Positions 1-7,316 of a stretch of 64,000 bases of DNA are shown here, piece after piece; the stretch's first letter is position 1, and each line of letters begins with the position of its first letter. Origin of the DNA: Streptomyces sp. Edi2 (GTDB lineage Bacteria > Actinomycetota > Actinomycetes > Streptomycetales > Streptomycetaceae); NCBI RefSeq assembly GCF_040253635.1, contig NZ_JBEJGX010000003.1:744001-808000 (forward strand), in the 5' to 3' direction. A program made the position numbers and the translations under genes. Under the pieces are notes generated by a model. It saw only the letters and a program-made list of their open reading frames with translations. It made no database searches and had not been told where the DNA came from.

Positions 1-1504
1 CGGCATCGGCCACGACGCGTCGGGGCGCGGCGCCGGACGGGCAGGCCGTGAGATGGGCGGACACGAAAGCCGCGCTGGTCCTGGTGATATCGCGGGTCAG
101 CCCGAGGGGCAGCAGCGAGCGGGTCTCCGCGATCGCCTCGTCCTCCCCGGCCCGCAGCACCACCCGGACCTCCGGTGCCACACCGTGGGCGGCGACCGCG
201 ACGGCGATGTTGTCGAGCTCATGGGAGCCGACGGCGGCAAGCGCCCGTGCCCGCGCCAGTCCGAGCCGCGCCAGCACCGCACGGTCCTCGCCGTGCGCCA
301 GCACCACGGGTATCCCCATCGACCGGGCGAGACGCAGGTTCGGGGCGGTGGGCTCGCGCTCGACACCGATGACGGGCACCCCCAGCTGCCGCAGTGTCTG
401 GCACAGCCGCAGCCCCACCTGCCCAAGCCCCACCACGATGACGTGACCGGCACGGGGCAGCACCCGCGGCCCCAGGACGCCGACCAGCCGGGGCCCGAAC
501 AGCCGGTCGACGATGCCCGCGGTCAGCAGCGCGGTGAACCCCACCGTCACCAGCATCGCCACGGCGGAGATCACCTCGTACACGGGATGGCCGGGATGCG
601 GCGCCGCAGGCCCCACCCCGGCGACGACCCGGGCGGCCTCCAGGAAGGCGGTGCTGGCCGGCTGGTGGAACACGCCGACCAGCCACATCCAGTCCGCGGC
701 CAGTACGGCGACGATCCCCAGCAGCCCGATGAGCAGCAGGCGGGCGTCCGCGTCATGGGGCTGCAACTGCCCCCTCAGCCGCCCGAGCAGCGCGCGCCGC
801 CGGGCGCCCGTGCTCGCCCGCCACGCCGTCTCCACCAGCTGTTCCCCGGGCCGCCTGACCTCCACCGCACGCCGGACCGCCACCGCACCGTGCCCGTCGT
901 CCCATACGGCCAGGGCGTCGGGGTCCACACACAGTCCGGCCAGCGTCGGCGCCAGGAGGTCGGCGGGCGAGACCGGCACACAGTCGCGCAGCAGCAACCT
1001 GAGCTGCTGTGCCACGGTGCGGTCGAAAACGGTGACGACGATCCGGACGGTGTCGCAGACGTGGCGTACCGCGAGCGCGTAGCGCAGTGCGGACAGGTCG
1101 TCGCCCACGAGGACGGCCACCCCGGCCGGCCGTGCGGCGAGCGCCCGGCGCAAGTCCTGGTCGTCCGGTGCGGCGAGGTGGTCGACCGGGTGTCCGCTCT
1201 CCTCCAGGGAGGCGCAGACCCGGCGCGCCAGCGTCGTGGCCCCGATCACCACGGTCCCGGGGGCCCGGCCCGCCGGGCCGGTGGCCGGATTCATCCCGGG
1301 CGCTTCGGCCTCGTCTTCGGCCCCGCGCCCCGGACGTTCCGGTGCCGCCCCGTGCTCCGGCGGCTCCCCCGCGGGAGCGTCACCGCGGGGTTCACCTGGC
1401 GTTACGTCCCCGGACCCGCTGCCGTCGTCCCCCACTGATGGAGTGGCGGGCACAGCGTGCGGCGGGGCGGTACGGGTCTGTCGGGCGGAGGGAAGGGTGG
1501 CCAT
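1..1504 (-). CDS. NAD-binding TrkA-N / two-helix ion-channel-like protein, partial
   Basis: An open frame of about 501 codons reads leftward from ATG at 1504 and leaves the window at base 1, so the C terminus is missing. After a Pro/Gly/Glu-rich N tail (about 70 residues) comes a first Rossmann-like segment (TVVIGATTLARRVCASL). Two hydrophobic helices follow near residues 253-275 and 307-335. A second, canonical Rossmann motif, VIVVGLGQVGLRL, lies near residue 355. This order (regulatory domain, two-helix pore unit, RCK/TrkA-N domain) is that of prokaryotic ligand-gated potassium-channel-like proteins. The segment between the helices contains VAGVGPA rather than a canonical TVGYG filter, so ion selectivity cannot be claimed. 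It stands alone, divergent from the permease at 2045. Confidence 0.8.
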   Translation of the reverse strand, partial: MATLPSARQTRTAPPHAVPATPSVGDDGSGSGDVTPGEPRGDAPAGEPPEHGAAPERPGRGAEDEAEAPGMNPATGPAGRAPGTVVIGATTLARRVCASLEESGHPVDHLAAPDDQDLRRALAARPAGVAVLVGDDLSALRYALAVRHVCDTVRIVVTVFDRTVAQQLRLLLRDCVPVSPADLLAPTLAGLCVDPDALAVWDDGHGAVAVRRAVEVRRPGEQLVETAWRASTGARRRALLGRLRGQLQPHDADARLLLIGLLGIVAVLAADWMWLVGVFHQPASTAFLEAARVVAGVGPAAPHPGHPVYEVISAVAMLVTVGFTALLTAGIVDRLFGPRLVGVLGPRVLPRAGHVIVVGLGQVGLRLCQTLRQLGVPVIGVEREPTAPNLRLARSMGIPVVLAHGEDRAVLARLGLARARALAAVGSHELDNIAVAVAAHGVAPEVRVVLRAGEDEAIAETRSLLPLGLTRDITRTSAAFVSAHLTACPSGAAPRRVVADA

Positions 1505-2044
1505 GGAGTCCCCTTGCTCGTCGGCCGTCGGAAGGTGGCCGAACTCACGCTAGGGCGCCCGCGTCCCGAGGCATCTGTCCTGCTGACCAAGGGTTCACGG
1601 GGGACGTTGTCCGGCGGCACCAGCGGTCGCCCCGGCGGCCCGCGCCAGGGCCGGGGAGAGCGGCCGGTGAAGGCCACTCACCACCCATAGCCCCGGAGCG
1701 CGCGCCCCTTTTCCGCCAATCTTCATTGGCCTGACGTACAGCTCTCGCAGGGGAATTTGTCCCCTCTCACAAATACGCCGCCGCGCACCGCCACATACGC
1801 TTACGCAAATCCCAATCCGGACGTGATGCGGCTCACCTCCCACAAGGAGGGGCCGCGGCGCGGAGGGGCGATCAGCGCTCCCCCACCCGTGCAGGGCATC
1901 CGAAGGCAACGGCCCGCTCGTCGCGCCTTCGCTCTACGTCAGGGCCATGATCGCCGCCTGAGGGCACCCCGGCCTTGTCGTACGTCCGGCCACCGAGGCG
2001 ATCCCAGCAGTCACCACGTGCATGACCCCTCCAACCCTCAATGG
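1505..2044. other. 540-bp divergent intergenic region
   Basis: This region separates the leftward TrkA-N gene from the rightward permease. No coding frame with a family-like sequence is visible. It should hold both promoters. It contains the short inverted repeat at 1749-1765 and a locally AT-richer stretch around 1715-1830. Confidence 0.5.
1749..1765. promoter_or_regulatory. Short palindrome upstream of the permease
   Basis: AGGGGA-ATTTG-TCCCCT is a perfect 6-bp inverted repeat with a 5-bp spacer. It lies in the AT-richest part of the divergent intergenic region, about 280 bp before the permease start. It could be an operator. No known family motif is recognised. Confidence 0.3.
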
Positions 2045-3517
2045 ATGTCGAAGATGACTACATCTCCCCCCAACCCCGTGGCCGCTCCGCCCGCTCCCCC
2101 GGGGCACGGGCAGGACCCGCAGCAGTCAGGCCTGCAGTCGGGCCTCAAGAACCGCCATCTGTCCATGATCGCCGTGGGTGGGGTCATCGGCGCCGGTCTC
2201 TTCGTGGGCTCCGCCTCCGGCATCGCGGCCGCCGGACCCGGCATCCTGCTGTCGTACGCCCTGGTCGGCGCGATGGTCGTGTTCGTGATGCGGATGCTCG
2301 GCGAGATGGCGGCCGCCAACCCGACCTCCGGTTCCTTCTCCGCCTACGCGGACCGGTCACTCGGCCGCTGGGCCGGCTTCTCCATCGGCTGGCTGTACTG
2401 GTTCTTCTGGGTCGTGGTGCTCGCCGTGGAGGCGACCGCCGGCGCGGCCATCCTCACCGGCTGGATGCCCGCCGTCCCGCAGTGGGCCTGGGCGCTGATC
2501 GTGATGTTCGTCCTCACCGCCACCAACCTCGCCTCGGTCGCCTCCTTCGGTGAGTTCGAGTTCTGGTTCGCCGGCATCAAGGTCGTCGCCATCGCGGCCT
2601 TCATCGTCCTCGGCGGCCTGGCGATATTCGGCGTACTTCCCGGCTCCGACAACGCGGCGACCGGCTTCAGCAACCTCACCTCGCACGGCGGATTCCTTCC
2701 GCACGGGCCCAGCGCGATCCTCACCGGCATCCTGATGGTCGTCTTCTCCTTCATGGGCAGCGAGATCGTCACCCTGGCCGCCGGTGAGTCCGAGCACCCG
2801 GAGCGCGCGGTCACCAAGGCCACCAAGAGCGTGATCTGGCGGGTCGGCATCTTCTACCTCGGCTCGATCCTCGTGGTCGTCTCCCTGCTGCCGTGGAACG
2901 ACCCCTCGATCGCCAAGAAGGGCTCCTACGTCGCGGCCCTCGACTCGATCGGCATCCCGCACGCCGGCCAGATCATGAACGTCATCGTGCTGACGGCCGT
3001 GCTCTCCTGCCTCAACTCCGGCCTCTACACCGCCTCCCGGATGGCCTTCTCGCTCGGCCAGCGCGGCGACGCCCCGAAGGCCTTCGCCCGGACGAACTCG
3101 CGGGGCGTGCCGCAGGCCGCGATCCTCGCCTCCGTCCTCTTCGGCTTCATCGCGGTCGGCTTCAACTACCTGTGGCCGGACACCGTCTTCCAGTTCCTGC
3201 TGAACTCCTCGGGCGCGGTCGCGCTCTTCGTCTGGCTGGTCATCTGCTTCTCGCAGCTGCGGATGCGCGGGATCATCCTGCGCGAGAACCCCGAGAAGCT
3301 GGTCGTCCGGATGTGGCTGTTCCCGTACCTGACCTGGGCGACGATCGCGATGATCTCGTTCGTGCTGGTCTACATGCTCACCGACGACAGCGAGGGCGGC
3401 GGCCGCATCCAGGTGCTGCTGTCGGTGCTCCTCGCCGTGCTGGTGGTCGGGGTTTCCCTGGTCCGCGACCGGCTCGGCGGCCGGGCCGCCGAGAAGGCAG
3501 CCGTCACCTCCCGCTAG
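2045..3517 (+). CDS. Amino-acid permease, APC superfamily (GABA permease-like)
   Basis: This 490-residue integral membrane protein of the amino acid-polyamine-organocation superfamily probably imports an amino acid or GABA by proton symport. The first helix carries the family signature (GGVIGAGLFVGSA) just after the LKNRHLSMIA entry motif. About twelve hydrophobic segments follow, including the helix-8 region with SRMAFSLGQRGDAP, which is characteristic of the AAT branch. The frame is open further upstream, but the family-like sequence begins only here, so ATG 2045 was chosen; ATG 2054 is an alternative. No good Shine-Dalgarno sequence precedes either. The gene is monocistronic and ends before a strong hairpin at 3551. 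Substrate specificity is inferred from overall resemblance to GabP-type permeases. Confidence 0.88.
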   Translation: MSKMTTSPPNPVAAPPAPPGHGQDPQQSGLQSGLKNRHLSMIAVGGVIGAGLFVGSASGIAAAGPGILLSYALVGAMVVFVMRMLGEMAAANPTSGSFSAYADRSLGRWAGFSIGWLYWFFWVVVLAVEATAGAAILTGWMPAVPQWAWALIVMFVLTATNLASVASFGEFEFWFAGIKVVAIAAFIVLGGLAIFGVLPGSDNAATGFSNLTSHGGFLPHGPSAILTGILMVVFSFMGSEIVTLAAGESEHPERAVTKATKSVIWRVGIFYLGSILVVVSLLPWNDPSIAKKGSYVAALDSIGIPHAGQIMNVIVLTAVLSCLNSGLYTASRMAFSLGQRGDAPKAFARTNSRGVPQAAILASVLFGFIAVGFNYLWPDTVFQFLLNSSGAVALFVWLVICFSQLRMRGIILRENPEKLVVRMWLFPYLTWATIAMISFVLVYMLTDDSEGGGRIQVLLSVLLAVLVVGVSLVRDRLGGRAAEKAAVTSR

Positions 3518-3550
3518 CCACAAGGTGGCCGGACGGCCACCGAATCCCGT

Positions 3551-3593
3551 GCCGTACGGTCGGCGGGTGCCCCGCACCCGCCGACCGTACGGC
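3551..3593. terminator. Hairpin terminator after the permease
   Basis: A perfect 20-bp inverted repeat (3551-3570 and 3574-3593) encloses a 3-base CCC loop, 34 bp after the permease stop. No U-tract follows, as is usual for Streptomyces terminators. Confidence 0.75.
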
Positions 3594-3673
3594 GCAGCAG
3601 TGCCACTACCCTTCTGGCCACGCACCTTTCCTCTCCGCCTACGAGCCCACGACCGGAAGGCCGCCGAAAAACC

Positions 3674-4666
3674 ATGCCCGCGTTCAGACGCCGCAAAGGC
3701 AGCCTTCCCCGCCTCGTCCCCGAGCTCGACGATGTGACCCTGGGGAAGGTCCGGCGACGCGTCGAAACCTGCTGGTCCCGCGGTTCTCTGGACACCGCCG
3801 TCATGGCGCTGATGGCGGATGCGATCAACGACGCCGGCGAGGACTGGGACCGCAAGGCCCACCGCCTGGGGGTGCTCGCCGGGTCAGCCGGGCGGTCACT
3901 GCCCGGCATCTGGCGCCAGCACAGCCCGAAGGACCATGGCGCGCTGCTGCTCCACGCCTGGTCGGACCTGCTCCACGCCCGGCAGCAGGACTCCTCCGTC
4001 GATCTGGACGCCACCCGCGAGACCTGCCGGCTCGCCGCCGAGCTGCTGCCCGCCGATCCGACCCCGTGGACACTTCAGCTGGCCACGCTCCGCGTGGAGC
4101 GGCGCCCCTCCACGGAGCTGGCAGCGATCTGGCGCGAGATCAAGGCCCGCGATCCCTGGAACCGCGAGGCGCATCTGCAGGCCCTGGGCTACCTCTCGCC
4201 GGACGAGTGCGGCTCCAGCGCCCTGGTGCTGGACCTGCTCGACGGTGTCCGCTCCCTGATGCCGACCGATGCCCCCGCCACCGGTCTGGAACTCACCTCG
4301 CTGGTCATCAGCCACCAGCGAGCGGTCGCCGAGGGCGGCATGACGGCTCTGGGCGCCGGAGAGATCTGGCGGCGCCCCGATGCCGCCCGGGCCCTCGACC
4401 AGGCCGCGCACTACTGGCCGGGCCCGGGGTTCCTCCGGCACGCGACGGCCCTGGCCGACCTCAACCTGCTGGCCTACGCCCTGATCAAAGCCGGCCGGAC
4501 GGCCGAGGCCGGGACCGCGCTGCGCGCCACCGGAGGGGTGGCGACCGTCTGGCCGTGGAGCATGGACGGTGACGCGCTGGAGCGGTATGCGCACTTCCAC
4601 GGCCGCTACGCGAGCGGTGACCCCGACGGCGGTTCCGCGGGGCGCGCCCCGTCCTGGCGTCGGTGA
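3674..4666 (+). CDS. Hypothetical protein, helical, tetratricopeptide-like
   Basis: This soluble 330-residue protein has no signal peptide and no membrane segment. It is largely Ala/Leu-rich amphipathic helices. Stretches such as PWNREAHLQALGYLSPDE and LADLNLLAYALIKAGRTAEAG look like helix-turn-helix solenoid repeats, so a TPR-like scaffold is likely. No catalytic motif is visible and I do not recognise a characterised family. The 3' end overlaps the convergent gene ending at 4606 by 61 bp. A GGAAGG sequence about 14 bp before the ATG is a distant ribosome-binding candidate. Confidence 0.65.
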   Translation: MPAFRRRKGSLPRLVPELDDVTLGKVRRRVETCWSRGSLDTAVMALMADAINDAGEDWDRKAHRLGVLAGSAGRSLPGIWRQHSPKDHGALLLHAWSDLLHARQQDSSVDLDATRETCRLAAELLPADPTPWTLQLATLRVERRPSTELAAIWREIKARDPWNREAHLQALGYLSPDECGSSALVLDLLDGVRSLMPTDAPATGLELTSLVISHQRAVAEGGMTALGAGEIWRRPDAARALDQAAHYWPGPGFLRHATALADLNLLAYALIKAGRTAEAGTALRATGGVATVWPWSMDGDALERYAHFHGRYASGDPDGGSAGRAPSWRR

Positions 4667-5061
4667 CGCTCCGGACCACCGGCGCCCCGAGCGCGCGCCG
4701 GGCGTCGCCCTTCCACCCCTGATCCAGCAGGCCTGCCCCGGCCGAGGAGCGCCGCCAGCCGGTGCATCATCCGGCGGAGCAGGCCCTTCCGGGCCGGGGA
4801 CGAGGACAGGGCCGCGGTGACGGCGGACGGAGGTTCGGCGGACCGCGGCTCGGCGCCCGACGGCTCGGTGGGCGGCTCGGCCGATGGCTCGGCAGGCAGC
4901 CCGGCAGGCAGCCCGGCGGGCGGTTCAGCCGGCTGAGGCACCGCGGTGGCCGGCTGCTGCGTCGCGGCATGGTCGGCGGGGGTGGGCGCGGGTACGGGCT
5001 TGGTGCGTCGGGCCTCGGCGCGGACGAGCGCGCCGAGAGCGGCATAGACATCGAAAGGCAT
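4606..5061 (-). CDS. Small Pro/Ala-rich protein with a conserved N-terminal helix
   Basis: This 151-residue protein starts at ATG 5061, preceded by a clear AGGAGA Shine-Dalgarno sequence. The frame opens further upstream but lacks a better start. The N terminus (MPFDVYAALGALVRAEARR) resembles a short conserved helix found at the start of small Streptomyces proteins. A long Pro/Ala/Glu linker with PAEPPAGLPAGLPAEPSAEPP-type repeats follows, then an Arg-rich tail. There are no membrane segments and the function is unknown. The last 61 bp overlap the convergent gene at 3674-4666, so the true C terminus could be affected by antisense transcription. Confidence 0.55.
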   Translation of the reverse strand: MPFDVYAALGALVRAEARRTKPVPAPTPADHAATQQPATAVPQPAEPPAGLPAGLPAEPSAEPPTEPSGAEPRSAEPPSAVTAALSSSPARKGLLRRMMHRLAALLGRGRPAGSGVEGRRPARARGAGGPERHRRQDGARPAEPPSGSPLA

Positions 5062-5163
5062 GCCAAGTCTCCTGCGGTGGAAGTGCCGGGTACGGAGGAC
5101 GGCAGACCGCGATCGCCCCATGGCCCCGTGACGGGGTGGGGTGGGTGATGCGGCCGGGCCGGC

Positions 5164-5616
5164 TCAGCAGCGCAGGACGGACACGCGAGGTGGCGAGGCG
5201 GTGACAGCGGCCGTGACGGCGGCCCCGGAAGCGGCGTCCTTCGACGCGGTGAGGTTCTGTGCGACGGGAGAGTCCCCGAGCGCCTTGCCACCGGCCCCGG
5301 TGGGGACCTGATGGCGCAGATGACAGGCCGAGGCGTCGCACAGGCGGCGGACACCGCTGCCCGGATGTTTTCCGCCGCCGGTGGACGCCGGCAGCGGCCC
5401 CGCCGTGACGCAGGTCCGGACGGCCGGGCCCGGCACCGCAGGCGCCGGCACGGCGGGGGCGCCGGCGTGCAAAGGGCAGCCGTGAGCGTCCGAGGCCGGT
5501 CCATGGGAGCAGCCGGTGGTGAGTGCGGCGTGCAGTAACGCCAGCAGCGCGACGAACAGCAGCACGCGCCAGCCACCGGTTGCCGCACAGCGGCCGGTGC
5601 CGACGGTGTCGCGCAT
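5164..5616 (-). CDS. Small membrane/secreted protein, DUF6153-like
   Basis: This 150-residue protein begins at ATG 5616, with GGGAG eight to ten bases upstream. A single hydrophobic segment near the N terminus (WRVLLFVALLALLHAALTTG) acts as a signal anchor or signal peptide. It is followed by a Cys/His-bearing region (CSHGP, HGCPLHAG, CDASACHLRH) and an Ala/Val/Thr-rich tail. The architecture matches the small Streptomyces DUF6153-type proteins, but that assignment is from memory of their general layout only. The function is unknown. It is probably independently transcribed, 102 bp upstream of the other small leftward gene. Confidence 0.5.
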   Translation of the reverse strand: MRDTVGTGRCAATGGWRVLLFVALLALLHAALTTGCSHGPASDAHGCPLHAGAPAVPAPAVPGPAVRTCVTAGPLPASTGGGKHPGSGVRRLCDASACHLRHQVPTGAGGKALGDSPVAQNLTASKDAASGAAVTAAVTASPPRVSVLRC

Positions 5617-5957
5617 GCGCCTCTCCCACCCTTCTTCGAGGAGGGGATCCCCGGGAAGCGGGAGGGACACTCGCGATACGCCGCAAGAGACCACAAAACC
5701 ACTCGATCCGGCTATGTCATCGCACACGCGGACTTCGCACACCAGGCCCTCTGGCGAGCGGCCCGCTCCGGACGGTTCCGGACCCACCCCGGTGACGCCG
5801 CACGGCACGGACCCCGGGACACCGCCGTGCCGCGGGCCCCGGCGGCGTCCCTGCCCCCGCCGTGCCGCGGAGCCCGGCCGTGCCCCTGCCCTGTTGGGCC
5901 GCGGGCCCCGGCGACGCACCGTTTGTCCGCCTCTGCGGTGGGCGCCATTCTGGGGAC
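5617..5957. other. 341-bp divergent intergenic region
   Basis: This region lies between the leftward small membrane-protein gene and the rightward alcohol dehydrogenase. No coding frame with recognisable content is seen. Just before the dehydrogenase, CATTCT is followed by six bases and then the ATG, a spacing that would suit a leaderless -10 element. Confidence 0.4.
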
Positions 5958-6983
5958 ATGGCCCCCGTTGCAGGCCCGGACACGGTGTCCGGCTGGGCCG
6001 TCCGGCGTCCCGGCCCGATGGCCTCCGGGCCACTGACCCCCGTCCGCCGTCCGGCTCCCGAGCCGGGCCCCGGGGACCTGCTGCTCGGCGTGGAGGCCTG
6101 CGGGGTGTGCCGTACGGATCTGCATCTGGCGGAGGGCGATCTGTCCCCGCACCGCCCGTCGACCATCCCCGGCCATGAGATCGTCGGCCGGGTGGTCGCC
6201 ACCGGCGAGGCGGTGACGGCGTTCCGCGCCGGTGACCGGGCGGGCGGTGCCTGGCTGCGCGGCACCTGCGGTGTCTGCCGGTACTGCCGCGCGGGCCACG
6301 AGAACCTCTGCCCGGCCTCCCGGTACACCGGCTGGGACGCGGACGGCGGTTTCGCCGATACCGCTCTCGTCCCCGCGGATTTCGCCTATCCGCTCCCGGA
6401 CGGCGAGGACGCCGCGCACCTGGCACCGCTGTTGTGCGCCGGGATCATCGGGTATCGCGCGCTCCGCCGCAGCGCACTGCCCTCCGGCGGCCGGCTCGGC
6501 ATCTACGGCTTCGGCGCCTCGGCACATCTGGCGGCGCAGGTAGCCCTGGCCGAAGGCGCGACCGTCCACGTACTGACCCGGTCCGCACAGGCCCGTGAAC
6601 TCGCCCTCGATCTGGGCGCATCCTCAGCCGGCGACGCCTACGACCACCCTCCCGAGCCGCTGGATTCGGCGATCCTCTTCGCACCGGTGGGCGATCTGGT
6701 GCCGGTGGCGCTGGCGGCACTCGACCGGGCGGGCACCCTCGCCGTGGCCGGCATCCATCTCACCGACATCCCTCCGCTCCACTATCAGCAGCACCTCTTC
6801 AACGAGCGGAATCTGCGCAGCGTGACCGCCAACACCCGGCAGGACGGCCGCGAGTTCCTGGCGACCGCGGCGAGGATCGGCATCCGGGTCACCGTCAGCA
6901 CCTACCCACTGAGCCGTGCCCCACAGGCACTCACGGACCTGGCCGCCGACCGGGTGCAGGGGGCCGCGGTGTTGACGCCTTGA
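5958..6983 (+). CDS. Zinc-dependent alcohol dehydrogenase family protein
   Basis: This medium-chain dehydrogenase/reductase of 341-342 residues has a catalytic zinc site at [13 protein letters not shown] and GHEIVGRV. The four-cysteine structural zinc lobe is [15 protein letters not shown]. The cofactor domain carries [14 protein letters not shown] in place of the usual GxGxxG dinucleotide motif. The start at 5958 fits the family N terminus (GWAVRRPGP) despite an unremarkable ribosome-binding site. It should oxidise an alcohol or reduce an aldehyde in the cytoplasm; the substrate is not predictable. Single-gene zinc dehydrogenases of this kind are found among oxygen-limitation and dormancy genes in actinobacteria, consistent with the stress genes downstream. 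A tandem repeat begins inside its last codons. Confidence 0.85.
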   Translation: MAPVAGPDTVSGWAVRRPGPMASGPLTPVRRPAPEPGPGDLLLGVEACGVCRTDLHLAEGDLSPHRPSTIPGHEIVGRVVATGEAVTAFRAGDRAGGAWLRGTCGVCRYCRAGHENLCPASRYTGWDADGGFADTALVPADFAYPLPDGEDAAHLAPLLCAGIIGYRALRRSALPSGGRLGIYGFGASAHLAAQVALAEGATVHVLTRSAQARELALDLGASSAGDAYDHPPEPLDSAILFAPVGDLVPVALAALDRAGTLAVAGIHLTDIPPLHYQQHLFNERNLRSVTANTRQDGREFLATAARIGIRVTVSTYPLSRAPQALTDLAADRVQGAAVLTP

Positions 6984-7040
6984 CTTCCCCGACGCCTTGA
7001 CTTCCCTGACGCTTTGACTTCCCCGACGCCCGAATTCCCT
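6974..7040. repeat. 17-bp tandem repeat spanning the dehydrogenase stop codon
   Basis: Four consecutive copies of GACGCCTTGACTTCCCC lie at 6974-6990, 6991-7007, 7008-7024 and 7025-7040; the last is 16 bp and degenerate. The first copy supplies the TGA stop of the dehydrogenase, so the array grew from the 3' end of the gene. Confidence 0.85.
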
Positions 7041-7316
7041 GACGCCCCGGCACCGTTCTCCGGAATGTTCTCCTACCCGCCCGGTCCGGCGGGCCGTTCA
7101 CGGGTTGATCCGCCGGGCGGCGGCCCCCCCCCCGGCGGAGCGTCGCCCGCCCCGCTGCCGTGGCGCAACCTGCCCGCCACACACCGTGACCACCGCTCCG
7201 ACTAGCTGCCCCCTCCCGGTGTGCCGCACCATGGAGAGGAGGCCGTGAATGACGACATATCCGGTGAAACGGTGGCGGGGTGAACGCTCCGGCTCCGGAG
7301 GGCGGATACGGCGACC
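6984..7316. other. 333-bp intergenic region before the phosphatase
   Basis: Apart from the tandem repeat at its left end, this region contains only GC-rich sequence with a run of eight to ten C residues near 7127-7136. A promoter for the phosphatase/ABC operon is expected here. No gene or clear operator is seen. Confidence 0.4.

Noticed and set aside
53..1438. Long rightward open frame of about 460 codons
   Set aside because: It is the antisense shadow of the TrkA-N gene. Its product is low-complexity His/Arg/Pro/Gly-rich with no family features, while the leftward frame has clear Rossmann and membrane motifs.
1757..2044. Possible 96-residue N-terminal extension of the permease
   Set aside because: The extra sequence is unlike any permease N terminus and covers the promoter region; the family sequence starts at 2045.
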